From NCBI GenBank assembly GCA_039188505.1, contig JBCCZC010000200.1, positions 1 through 9,902 of the forward strand: a stretch of 9,902 nt of DNA. Reading direction: 5' to 3'. The first letter of the stretch is position 1. The number at the start of each line of letters is the position of its first letter. The notes under the pieces were generated by a model that saw nothing but the letters and a program-made list of their open reading frames with translations, was not told the origin of the DNA and did not search any database. Made by a program: the position numbers and the translations under genes. Positions 1 to 8,200 of this stretch are shown here, piece after piece. Source of the stretch: JBCCZC01 sp039188505. Its GTDB lineage: Bacteria; Pseudomonadota; Gammaproteobacteria; Xanthomonadales; SZUA-38.

Positions 1-35
1 CCCGCCGCATGCTCGCCATGTTCCAGCGCAGCTAG
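1..35 (+). CDS. pntAB: NAD(P) transhydrogenase alpha subunit, membrane part, C-terminal end (partial)
   Basis: Only the 3' end lies in the window. Reading from base 3, the frame gives RRMLAMFQRS and a TAG stop at 33-35. This resembles the end of the alpha subunit of proton-translocating transhydrogenase, where an RMLxMF stretch closes the last membrane helix, and pntB follows on the same strand. In split pnt operons this protein supplies the alpha-subunit transmembrane helices that join PntB to form the proton channel. The final G of the stop codon is also the first base of the left terminal repeat of the inserted element at 35-278. The C-terminus appears to be of natural length, so the insertion seems not to have shortened the protein. 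The call rests on about ten residues plus context. Confidence 0.7.
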   Translation, partial: RRMLAMFQRS

Positions 36-54
36 CCCGGATAACTCATGAATT
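35..54 (+). repeat. Left terminal inverted repeat
   Basis: GCCCGGATAACTCATGAATT. It pairs with 259-278 at 18 of 20 positions; both differences are A versus G. It begins on the last base of the pntAB stop codon. Confidence 0.75.
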
Positions 55-137
55 TCGCTTCCATGATCAACACACTGCTTTCACGTAGCGACGTGCGAAT
101 CCGTCAGGACTGCGCGGGCCGCTGGTCTTCAATCGCA

Positions 138-258
138 GCCGGCTTCTCGCCCAGGCTGACGGCCAATCCCGCGCGATCCTCCTCGAACCATAGCCACGGC
201 TATGCTTCTTCGAACGATCGCACGGGCTTGACTCGCCAGCTCGACCGAGAATTCCGGC
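138..258. repeat. Imperfect palindrome inside the element, with a perfect 7-base core hairpin
   Basis: Seven exact blocks occur in matching order on the two arms: GCCGG (138-142 with 254-258), TTCTCG (144-149 with 246-251), GCTG (155-158 with 237-240), CAA (164-166 with 228-230), CCCG (168-171 with 223-226), GCGATC (173-178 with 216-221) and CATAGCC (189-195 with 198-204). The core reads CATAGCC-AC-GGCTATG. Because the blocks stay collinear with near-equal spacing, the arms look like a diverged inverted duplication and not chance matches. As RNA in the pnt transcript it could fold into one long interrupted stem between pntAB and pntB. Confidence 0.65.
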
Positions 259-278
259 AATCCATGAGCTATCCGGGC
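259..278 (-). repeat. Right terminal inverted repeat
   Basis: The plus strand reads AATCCATGAGCTATCCGGGC, the inverted copy of 35-54. It abuts directly on the inner palindrome (CCGGC at 254-258) and ends one base before the GGGG (279-282) that is the likely ribosome binding site of pntB. Confidence 0.75.
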
Positions 279-289
279 GGGGCATCGAC

Positions 290-1732
290 ATGTTGAGTAA
301 CGGACTGATCACGGCCGCCTATGTAGTGGCAGCAGTACTCTTCATCCTCGCCCTCGGCGGACTCTCCAATCAGGAGAAGGCCAAGCGCGCGATCTGGTAC
401 GGGATCGTCGGGATGATCCTGGCCGTCGCCGCGACGATCGGCACGAAGGGCGTGGCCCGCTTCGAGGTCATCGCCCTGATGGTCGCCATCGGCGGCATCC
501 TGGGATGGATCGTCGCGAATCGCGTGCAGATGACGCAGATGCCGGAGTTGGTCGCGGGCTTCCACAGCCTCGTGGGCCTGGCGGCGGTCTTCATCGGCAT
601 CAATGCGGACCTCGAGATGAACGTAGCGCTGGCTGCGAAGGAATCCGGGACGGTAGGCGAGCTGGCCGGTTTTGCCGCGACGATCGCCAAGAAGACCGCC
701 GTCGAGATCAACATCCTGAAGGTCGAGCTGTTCCTCGGGATTCTCATTGGCGCCATCACCTTCACCGGCTCGATCATCGCCTACGGCAAGCTGGCCGGTA
801 AGCTGAGCTCGGCGGCGCTTACGCTGCCCGGACGGCACCTGCTGAACCTGTTCGCGTTCATTGCCTGCTTCGTGCTCGGCGCGCTGTATCTCAACGGTGA
901 GGGCCTGTGGACGATGATCGCGGTGGCCGTGATCTCGGGCCTCATCGGCTGCCACCTGATCATGGCGATCGGCGGTGCCGACATGCCCGTCGTCGTGTCC
1001 ATGCTCAACTCGTATTCCGGCTGGGCCGCTGCGGCCATCGGTTTCACGCTCGGAAACGATCTCCTGATCGTGACCGGTGCGCTCGTCGACTCGTCCGGCG
1101 CGATCCTGTCCTACATCATGTGCAAGGGCATGAACCGGTCGTTCGTGAGCGTGATCCTGGGCGGCTGGGGGGGCGAGACCACCTCGGCCGCCGCCGTCGA
1201 CGGGGAGATGATTGCCGCGGACGCGGATGCGGTGGCTTCGGCGGTGAGCGATGCGGACAGCGTGATCATCGTACCGGGCTACGGCATGGCCGTGGCCCAG
1301 GCTCAGGGCTCCGTGTCCGAGCTCACGCGGAAGCTGCGCGACCAGGGCAAGACGGTCCGCTTCGCCATCCATCCGGTGGCGGGGCGCCTGCCGGGGCACA
1401 TGAACGTGCTCCTCGCCGAGGCCAAGGTGCCCTACGACATCGTGCTCGAGATGGAAGAGATCAACGAGGACTTCCCGAGCACGGACGTCGTCATCATCAT
1501 CGGCGCGAACGACATCGTGAACCCGGCTGCCCAGGACGATCCCGGTAGCCCGATCGCGGGCATGCCGGTCCTCGAGGTCTGGAAATCGCGCCAGGTCTTC
1601 GTCTGCAAGCGCGGGCGCGGCACCGGGTACTCGGGCATCGAGAATCCCCTGTTCTTCAAGGACAACACGCGCATGTTCTACGGCGACGCGAAGGCGTCCA
1701 TGGACAGCCTCCTGCGAGAGCTGGGCGGCTGA
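290..1732 (+). CDS. pntB: NAD(P) transhydrogenase subunit beta
   Basis: This is the beta subunit of proton-translocating transhydrogenase in the inner membrane, which transfers hydride from NADH to NADP+ using the proton gradient. It has 480 residues against 462 in E. coli. Residues 1 to about 290 are hydrophobic helices of the membrane domain. They include GFHSLVGL with His92, which matches the proton-channel histidine His91 of E. coli PntB, and SMLNSYSGWAAAA near 237-249. The C-terminal NADP(H)-binding domain shows GYGMAVAQAQG (330-340), HPVAGRLPGHMNVLL (from 361) and GANDIVNPAAQDDPGSPIAG (405-424), all close to the family consensus. The protein ends in NPLFFKDNTRMFYGDAKAS and a short tail. 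The ATG at 290 has GGGG seven bases upstream and gives the expected N-terminus. It is separated from pntAB by 254 bases because of the inserted element. All key residues I looked for are present. Confidence 0.97.
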   Translation: MLSNGLITAAYVVAAVLFILALGGLSNQEKAKRAIWYGIVGMILAVAATIGTKGVARFEVIALMVAIGGILGWIVANRVQMTQMPELVAGFHSLVGLAAVFIGINADLEMNVALAAKESGTVGELAGFAATIAKKTAVEINILKVELFLGILIGAITFTGSIIAYGKLAGKLSSAALTLPGRHLLNLFAFIACFVLGALYLNGEGLWTMIAVAVISGLIGCHLIMAIGGADMPVVVSMLNSYSGWAAAAIGFTLGNDLLIVTGALVDSSGAILSYIMCKGMNRSFVSVILGGWGGETTSAAAVDGEMIAADADAVASAVSDADSVIIVPGYGMAVAQAQGSVSELTRKLRDQGKTVRFAIHPVAGRLPGHMNVLLAEAKVPYDIVLEMEEINEDFPSTDVVIIIGANDIVNPAAQDDPGSPIAGMPVLEVWKSRQVFVCKRGRGTGYSGIENPLFFKDNTRMFYGDAKASMDSLLRELGG

Positions 1733-1741
1733 CCGCCTGCC

Positions 1742-1765
1742 GGGGCCGGTCACGCGGCCGGCCCC
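1742..1765 (+). terminator. GC-rich hairpin after pntB, possible terminator
   Basis: GGGGCCGG (1742-1749) pairs perfectly with CCGGCCCC (1758-1765) around an 8-base loop, starting 10 bases after the pntB stop. No T-tract follows (AACCAACCC), so it is not a classic intrinsic terminator. It could be a transcript-end stabiliser or a Rho-associated end. Its position at the end of the pnt operon supports a role in 3' end formation. Confidence 0.4.
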
Positions 1766-1788
1766 AACCAACCCGGGACCGAAACGCC

Positions 1789-1817
1789 TCGACAACGCCG
1801 CCGCGACAGAGAACAAT
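1789..1817 (+). promoter_or_regulatory. Possible sigma70-type promoter of the efflux operon
   Basis: TCGACA (1789-1794, five of six to TTGACA) is followed by exactly 17 bases and then AACAAT (1812-1817, four of six to TATAAT). This is the best promoter-like pair I see in the 96-base gap between pntB and the efflux genes. Transcription would start near 1824, only about five bases before the ATG at 1829. That would leave no room for a ribosome binding site for that ATG and would favour the GTG at 1844. The match is moderate and short motifs of this kind arise by chance. Confidence 0.3.
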
Positions 1818-1828
1818 CGGGGCTCGCA

Positions 1829-4213
1829 ATGCGAGGCCGGACAGTGAACAGGGAAGTCTCTGACATCCGCACCGGGGCGACGGCGAGCTGGATGCTGGCG
1901 CTGATGCTGCTGCTTGCGGTTCGAACCGCCCCGGCGGAGCCCGTGACCATCGGCATCGTCGGGGACGGTGAACCGATCGGTCAGATCGCCGCCATCGAAG
2001 GGCTGTTCGTGGCCGAAATCGACGCGCTGACACGCGGCGAGTTCGAGGTCCGCTACGAGCGCTTCTATGGTGACTGGACGGGGGACAGCATCCGCGGCGC
2101 CTACGCCGAGGCGGCGACGGATCCCGACGTCGACATCGTGCTCGCGCTGGGCATCGCGGCGAATCAGATGCTCGTCTCCCGGCGAGACTTCGCCAAGCCG
2201 ACGTTCCTGCCGCTGGTCTTCGATGGTCAGCTCCTGAATGCGCCGCGCGATGGGAACAGCAGCGGCCTCGAGAACCTGAGCTACATCACCGACCGCATGG
2301 ACTTCGACGAACACCTCCGGGCGCTCCGGCGAGTCGTGCCCTTCGATCGCGTCGCCTTCCTGCTCGAACGGATCTATATCGATGTGGCGCCGGTGCTCGG
2401 TGAGCAGGCCAGGCAGGTGGCCGCCCGGGACGGTATCGATGTCGTGCTGGCGCTTCATCCCGGCGATGATTCCGATCCGCTGGCCCTGATCGACCCGGAC
2501 ATCGACGCGGTGATCGTCGCCGGGCTGCCGCGCATGGCGCCCGAGGCCTTCGACGCCATGCTGGAGGCTTTCGTGGATCGGCAAATTCCCGCATTCGGGC
2601 TCACCGGCGGACGGTCCTCCGTCGAGCGAGGATTGCTTGCCTCGGATGCCGTGGGCTCCGACATGACGCGGCTGGCCCGGCGCAATGCCCTGAACATGCA
2701 GGCGGTACTGCTCGGCGAGGCCGCATCGGCTCAGTCGGTGATCTTCGAGGGCAAGCGCGAGCTCACGATCAACATGGAAGTGGCGCGACGCATCGGCGTC
2801 TCGCCCCGCTTCGATGTCCTCAGCGAGGCGGTCCTGCTGAACGAAGAGCCCGCGCCGACCGGCGCGATGCTGACCCTGAAATCCGTCGCCGAAACGGCGA
2901 TCGAGCAGAACCTGGACCTCCTCGCGGAGCGTTATGGGGTCGACGCCGGCCGCCGCGATGTGGCGATCGCCGGCGCGAATCTGCTGCCGCAGATCGGCCT
3001 GAGTTCGTCCTATCAGCAGCGTCGAGTGACGCCGCTGGTCGAATCCGGGACCTTTGCCGAGCGAAGCACGGACGCCGCGCTGCAGCTGAGCCAGCCGGTT
3101 TATGTCGATGACCTCTGGGCGAACCGCACCATCCAGCAGCAGGTGCAGCTGAGCCGGGAGCAGTTCTACCGCCAGGTCGAGCTCGACATCATCCAGAGCG
3201 CGACGATCAGCTTTCTCAACGTCCTCCGGGCGGAGACGCAGCTGCGCATCCTCCAGGACAATCTCAACCTCACCCGGACCAATCTCGAGCTCGCCCGTGA
3301 CCGTGTCCGTGTCGGATCGAGCTCCTCGGCGGACATCTTCCGTTGGGAGGCCCGCCTCGCCAATGTCCGCGCCAGCGTCCTGTCGGGTCGATCGACCGTG
3401 GACCAGGCACGCGAGGCGCTGAATCGGATCCTCGATCAGCCGATCGACGAGCGCTTCCAGCTGGACGCCCCGACCGTCGATGCGCCCTTCGTGTTCAGCG
3501 AGGCCGACTTCAACAAGCTGGTCGACAACCCGCGGCGGTGGCGACTCTTCATGGACTACTCCGTCGAAGGGGGGCTGGCCGAGTCTCCGGAGCTGGCGCA
3601 GTTCGATGCGCTCATTCGGGCGAAGGCGCGCGAGGTGACGAACCTACGCCGGGATTTCTGGCTTCCGGACGTGACGCTGTCGGGCCAGTATTCGGACAAC
3701 CTGGATCAGTCGGGCGTGGGTTCGGGTCCGCCTTTCGAGGGCATCGAGGACTGGTCCGTGGCGCTGCAGGCCTCGCTGCCGCTCTACGCGGGCGGCGGTC
3801 GGCGCGCCGCGGTGAGCCGCGCCGACCTGGAGCTTCAGCAGCTGCAAGCGCAGCGCGCGGCGACGGCCGATCGAGTCGAACAGTCCATCCGGGCCGCGAT
3901 GCACGATGCCTACGCCGCCTACAACAACATCCGGCTCTCCGACGAAGCGGCCGTGGCCTCGAGTCAGAACCTCGCGCTGGTTACCGATGCGTACTCCCAG
4001 GGCGTCGTTTCGATCATCGACCTGCTGGACGCCCAGAACGCGTCCCTGCAGGCGGACGAAGCGGCCGCTAACGCCGTCTTCGACTTCCTCATCAACGTCA
4101 TGAACGCGGAGCGGGCAAGCGGCCAGTTCGGTTTCCTGCTGCCCCAGGCGCAGCAGGACGGCATTGCCCAGGCTCTGCGGAACTTCATCGCCACTTCGGA
4201 GGCCACGGAATGA
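1829..4213 (+). CDS. Fusion protein: ABC-type substrate-binding domain plus TolC-family outer membrane factor
   Basis: This is the first gene of the efflux operon, with 794 residues against roughly 420-500 for a usual TolC-family protein. Residues 1-36 are a signal peptide: basic start, hydrophobic WMLALMLLLAV, and a probable cut after APA. I see no cysteine, so it is not a lipoprotein. Residues about 38-335 resemble the ABC_sub_bind (TrpX-like) periplasmic binding fold: VTIGIVGDGEP, VDIVLALGIAANQML, an SSVERGLLASDAVG stretch, and the typical closing motif ELTINMEVARRIGV (311-324). A short linker (about 336-346) leads to the TolC domain (about 347-780). That domain has two repeats: LTLKSVAETAIEQNLDLLAE with the first coiled coil, then SVALQASLPLYAGGG and AYSQGVVSIIDLLDAQNA with the second. 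It should form the outer membrane channel of the pump encoded downstream. The ATG at 1829 has GGGG at 1819-1822. A GTG at 1844 with GAGG at 1833-1836 is an equally good start. The stop overlaps the next gene as ATGA. The role of the binding domain is unknown. Confidence 0.9.
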   Translation: MRGRTVNREVSDIRTGATASWMLALMLLLAVRTAPAEPVTIGIVGDGEPIGQIAAIEGLFVAEIDALTRGEFEVRYERFYGDWTGDSIRGAYAEAATDPDVDIVLALGIAANQMLVSRRDFAKPTFLPLVFDGQLLNAPRDGNSSGLENLSYITDRMDFDEHLRALRRVVPFDRVAFLLERIYIDVAPVLGEQARQVAARDGIDVVLALHPGDDSDPLALIDPDIDAVIVAGLPRMAPEAFDAMLEAFVDRQIPAFGLTGGRSSVERGLLASDAVGSDMTRLARRNALNMQAVLLGEAASAQSVIFEGKRELTINMEVARRIGVSPRFDVLSEAVLLNEEPAPTGAMLTLKSVAETAIEQNLDLLAERYGVDAGRRDVAIAGANLLPQIGLSSSYQQRRVTPLVESGTFAERSTDAALQLSQPVYVDDLWANRTIQQQVQLSREQFYRQVELDIIQSATISFLNVLRAETQLRILQDNLNLTRTNLELARDRVRVGSSSSADIFRWEARLANVRASVLSGRSTVDQAREALNRILDQPIDERFQLDAPTVDAPFVFSEADFNKLVDNPRRWRLFMDYSVEGGLAESPELAQFDALIRAKAREVTNLRRDFWLPDVTLSGQYSDNLDQSGVGSGPPFEGIEDWSVALQASLPLYAGGGRRAAVSRADLELQQLQAQRAATADRVEQSIRAAMHDAYAAYNNIRLSDEAAVASSQNLALVTDAYSQGVVSIIDLLDAQNASLQADEAAANAVFDFLINVMNAERASGQFGFLLPQAQQDGIAQALRNFIATSEATE

Positions 4214-5292
4214 TCCTACGCAGCCTGACTCTTGGCCTCGTCGTGACCCTCATCGCCGGCTGCGAACGCGAGGCGCCGGTCACCGAGGAGATCCTTCGAC
4301 CGGTCCGGACGATCGTCGTCCCGGAAAGCGCGGCTACCCGGGAGCGGACGTTTTCGGGGGTGGCCAGCTCGACCCAGGAATCGCGTCTGAGCTTCAAGGT
4401 ATCGGGCACGGTCGTCGCGGTGCCCGTCCAGGTCGGTGACACGCTGGCAGCGGGCCAGCTCGTCGCGCGCCTCGACGCGTCTCCCTACGAGCTGCAGGCC
4501 CAGCAGGCAGAGGCGGCGCTCCGCCAGGCCGAGGCTTCGGCGCGCAATGCGGCGGCCAACTACGATCGCGTGCGCGGGCTCTACGAGAATTCGAACGCCT
4601 CGCGCAACGACCTGGACGCGGCGCGCGCCCAGTCCGAATCCGCCCAGGCGCAGGTACGCGCCGCCCAGAAGGCCCTCGAGCTGGCGCGCCTGAACGTGTC
4701 CTATACGAGCCTCACCGTGGGGCGCGACTGCTCCGTGGCGAGTGTGGACGTCGAGCAGAACGAGAACGTCGCAAGCGGCGACCCCATTGCCGTGATCAAC
4801 TGCGGGGAGGGGCTCGAGATCGACCTCGACATCCCCGAGGGGCTCATCGCATCCCTGTCCCAGGGCATGCCCGCGACCATTCGCTTCGCCGCAGTGCTCG
4901 GCCGGCAGTTTGCCGGGGAAGTCTCCGAGGTCGGGGTGGCGTCGACGAGCAACGCGCCGACCTTTCCTGCGACCGTTCATGTCGTCGATCGGGCGCCGGT
5001 CCTCCGCGCCGGCCTTGCCGCGGAGGTGACCTTCGCCTTCCCGACGGCGGGCGCCGGGGCGCATCTGCTGCCGGCGGCCGCGGTGGCGCAGGACCCTGGC
5101 GGAAGCTACGTCTTCATCGCGGCGGGCGCCGGGAGCGGTGAGGCCGTGGTCACGCGTCGAGCCGTCCAGCTGGGCGAACTCACAGAGCAGGGCATCGAGG
5201 TCGTCGACGGCCTCGAGCCCGGCGAGCGGGTGGTGACGGCGGGCGTGTCGGTCATCCGCGACGGTCAGCGCGTGCTGGTACCGGAGCGCTGA
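4210..5292 (+). CDS. RND efflux periplasmic adaptor (membrane fusion protein), lipoprotein
   Basis: 360 residues. It should bridge the RND pump and the TolC-type channel across the periplasm. The N-terminus has a lipoprotein signal with lipobox LIAGC, so Cys18 is the predicted lipidated residue; residue +2 is Glu. The lipoyl-like half-motif KVSGTVVAVPVQVGDTLAAG (63-82) leads into an alanine-rich helical hairpin (about 95-160, rich in QAEAALRQAEAS-type heptads). The second lipoyl half follows (about 163-195, with VEQNENVASGDPIAV), then beta-barrel and membrane-proximal domains to the end (GLEPGERVVTAGVSVIRDGQRVLV). Apart from Cys18 the protein has just two cysteines, Cys174 and Cys198, which flank the second lipoyl half and could form a disulfide. 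The start is firm: GGAGG at 4198-4202 lies seven bases upstream and the ATG overlaps the previous stop by four bases. The substrate cannot be told from the sequence. Confidence 0.95.
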   Translation: MILRSLTLGLVVTLIAGCEREAPVTEEILRPVRTIVVPESAATRERTFSGVASSTQESRLSFKVSGTVVAVPVQVGDTLAAGQLVARLDASPYELQAQQAEAALRQAEASARNAAANYDRVRGLYENSNASRNDLDAARAQSESAQAQVRAAQKALELARLNVSYTSLTVGRDCSVASVDVEQNENVASGDPIAVINCGEGLEIDLDIPEGLIASLSQGMPATIRFAAVLGRQFAGEVSEVGVASTSNAPTFPATVHVVDRAPVLRAGLAAEVTFAFPTAGAGAHLLPAAAVAQDPGGSYVFIAAGAGSGEAVVTRRAVQLGELTEQGIEVVDGLEPGERVVTAGVSVIRDGQRVLVPER

Positions 5293-8200
5293 TGAACCTG
5301 ACGGGCACTGCGATTCGCAGAAATCGCATCACCCTCGTGCTGGTGGCGATCCTGTTCCTGACGGGTCTGACCGCCTACGTCCAGCTGCCCAAGGCGCAGG
5401 ACCCGGGGTTCACCGTGCGCACGGCGGTCATCACGACGCGGCTGCCCGGGGCAAGTCCCGAGCGCGTCGAGCTCCTGGTCACGGACAAGATCGAGAAGAA
5501 GATCCAGGAGATGCCCGAGGTCGACAACGTGATCAGCGAGTCGCGGACCGGCATCTCGATCATCACGGTCAACTTCCTCGAGTCCTACAACGAGATGCGG
5601 CCGATCTTCGACGACCTGCGCCGCAAGGTCGAAGACGTCGAGGGGGATCTGCCGGCGGGCGTCGTGAAGCCCGAGGTCGATGATGAGTTCGGGGATGTAT
5701 TCGGCAGCGTCTATTCGCTCTACGGCGACGGCTTTTCCTACGCGGAACTGGAGGATGTCGCCGAGGAGATTCGGGACGAGCTGCTGAAGATCCCGGAGGT
5801 CGCCAAGGTGGAGATCCACGGCGCCCAGGAGGAGGTGGTCTTCGTCGAGTACAGCAACGCGCGGCTCACGGAGCTCGGCCTGTCCCCCGGGCAGCTCTCC
5901 CAGGCGTTGACCGCGGCCAACATCCTGTCGTCGGGCGGGGACGTCGTCACCGGACGGGAGCGTATCTCCCTCGAGCCGACGGGCAACTTCGAGTCGGTCG
6001 AGGATCTTCGGCGCTCGACCGTTCAGCTGCCCAGCGGCGTCGTCGTCTACCTCGGGGACATTGCCGAGGTCGTTCGCGCTTACAAGGATCCGCCGCGGAG
6101 CGTCACGCGGTCCAACGGCAAGTCGGCGCTGACCATTGCGGTCGCCATGCGTGAGGGTGGCGACATCCTCAAGCTCGGGGAGATCCTCGAGGCCCGCATT
6201 CCCGAGATCCGGGCGCGGTACCCGTGGGGCGTCGAGCTGGATCAGATCTGGTTCCAGGCCGATCTGGTCGAAGCCAACGTAAACAATTTCGCCTCCAGCC
6301 TCCTGCAGGCCATCGGCATCGTGGTCCTGGTGATGATCGGCTTCCTCGGGATCCGCACGGGTCTCGTCGTGGCGTCGCTGATCCCGACTGCGATGGTCAT
6401 CACCTTCTACGCCATGCAGGTCTTCGACATCACGATCAATCAGGTCTCGCTGGCGGCCCTGATCATCGCGCTCGGGCTACTCGTCGACAATGCGATCGTC
6501 ATGGTCGAGTCGGTGCTGGTGAAGCGCGAGGCGGGGGTCGGGGCCATCGAGGCCGCCATGGAATCCGGGGCCGAGCTGCGAACGCCGCTGCTGATTTCCT
6601 CGCTGACCACCGGTGCGGCCTTCATGCCGATCGCGCTGGCGGAGTCCGCCGTCGGCGAGTACACGGCGGACATCTTCTACGTGGTGACGCTGACGTTGCT
6701 GATTTCCTGGGCCCTCGCCATGACCTTCATCCCGCTCCTGACGACCGTGGCCATCAAGCCACCGAAGGAACCGAAGCAGGAGAGCTACGACGGGCCCTGG
6801 TACCGGCGCTATCGTTCCATTCTGGCGTTCTCCCTGCGCCACCGTCTCCTCTTCGGGGCCGGCGTCGTGGGCGTGTTCCTGCTTGCCGTCCAGGGACTTG
6901 GCCTCGTGCCCCAGGTGTTCATCGCCCCGTCGGAAGATCCGGTTTTCACGGGCAATATCGAGATGCCCCTGGGCACGTCGATCGAGACGAGTCAGGAAGT
7001 CATGGGGGAGATCGACGCCTATCTGCAACGAACCTTCGTCGACGTCGACGAGCCCCTCCTCGAGAGCTGGCTATCCTTCATCGGCGACGGTGGGCCTCGC
7101 TTCCACCTGAGCCTCAATCCGCCGAACCCGAATCCGGCGACGTCATTTCTGGTGGCGAACACCATCGAAGGGGCGCACGTCGAGACCGTCATCGCGGGCT
7201 TGACCGCATTCACGCGGGAGCGTTTTCCCGACCTCGCGGTCAAGCTCGGTCGGATCGAGAACGGACCACCCGTGGGCTACCCCATCGTCGTGCGGATCGG
7301 CGGGCGCTTCTTCGACCCGATCTACAGCGCCGCTGATGAGGTCACCGGGCTGCTCTATGAGCTTCCCGGTGTGGCGTCCGTCAAGAACAGCTGGGGGCTG
7401 CAGACCAAGAAGCTGCTGGTCGAAGTCGACCAGGATCGGGCCCGCCGGGCAGGGGTGACGAGCGAGGAGGTGGCCTATTCGCTGCAGAGCTCGCTGTCGG
7501 GCATCGACATGACCCAGTACCGCGAATACGACAAGCTCATTCCGATCACCCTCCGATCGGTGGCGGCTGATCGCCAGGACATCGGCAAGCTCGACGGCAT
7601 GAGCGTCTACTCGCAGTCGACGGGCAGGGCGATTCCACTGAAGCAGGTTGCCGACGTGTCGCTCGTTTTCGAGCCGGGCGTCATCGAGCGCCGGGATCGC
7701 ACGCGCACCCTGGAACTGCAGGTTCAGCTCGACCCGGGCGTGACCGCCACCGACGTCAACGCCCTGCTACGGCCCGAGCTCGAGGCCGTGAGTCAGCGCT
7801 GGCCCGCGGGGGTGGAATACGAGATCGGCGGCGAGGCCGAAGATTCGGGCGACGCCAACGCGTCGATCGCGGCCAAGCTGCCGCTCGCCTTCATGGTGAT
7901 CCTGCTGCTGCTGGTCGGCCAATTCAACTCGATTCGCCGCCCGATCATTATCCTGACGACGATTCCGCTGGGCGTCATCGGGGTGACCATCGGTCTTGTC
8001 GTGGCCCGATCGTCCTTCGGCTTCTTCACGATCCTCGGGGTGATCTCGCTGGCGGGGATCATCATCAACAACGCCATCGTCCTGCTGGATCGGGTTCGGA
8101 TCGAGGAAGAGGAGATGGGCCTGGCGCCCTACGATGCGATCATGGCGGCCTGCGTTCAGCGCCTCCGCCCCATCCTGCTCACGACAGCGACCACGGTCAT

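Larger units (their letters stand above)
35..278. mobile_element. 244-base element with terminal inverted repeats (MITE-like or IS remnant) in the pnt operon
   Basis: The stretch between pntAB and pntB is bounded by two 20-base inverted repeats. The left one (35-54) reads GCCCGGATAACTCATGAATT. The right one (259-278), reverse-complemented, reads GCCCGGATAGCTCATGGATT, so 18 of 20 bases match. Inside is an imperfect palindrome (138-258) and an asymmetric 83-base stretch (55-137) with no counterpart in the right arm. No transposase fragment is recognisable. I find no target-site duplication in the flanks (CAGCTA on the left, GGGGCA on the right). The size, repeats and lack of coding capacity fit a non-autonomous element moved in trans, or the joined ends of a decayed IS. 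The repeat resembles end sequences I associate loosely with IS1380-type elements, but I cannot confirm that from sequence alone. pntB begins 11 bases beyond the right end. Confidence 0.65.

Noticed and set aside
82..95. Small hairpin CACGT-AGCG-ACGTG in the left part of the element
   Set aside because: A five-base stem is easily found by chance. It is not part of the collinear arm matches, so it is not listed as a separate feature.
48..296. Plus-strand open frame of 82 residues between pntAB and pntB
   Set aside because: It lies almost wholly in the inverted-repeat element, has no clear ribosome binding site, resembles no family I know, and its residues follow the palindrome. Kept only as a possible translational coupling question.
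269..2584. Minus-strand open frame of 771 residues opposite pntB and the first efflux gene
   Set aside because: It runs across two well-supported plus-strand genes and an intergenic hairpin, is rich in Arg, His, Asp and Gly as expected for a GC-rich shadow frame, and shows no recognisable domain.
6224..7336. Plus-strand open frame of 370 residues inside the RND pump gene
   Set aside because: It is an out-of-frame Arg/Gly-rich reading of a gene whose own frame carries the RND motifs.
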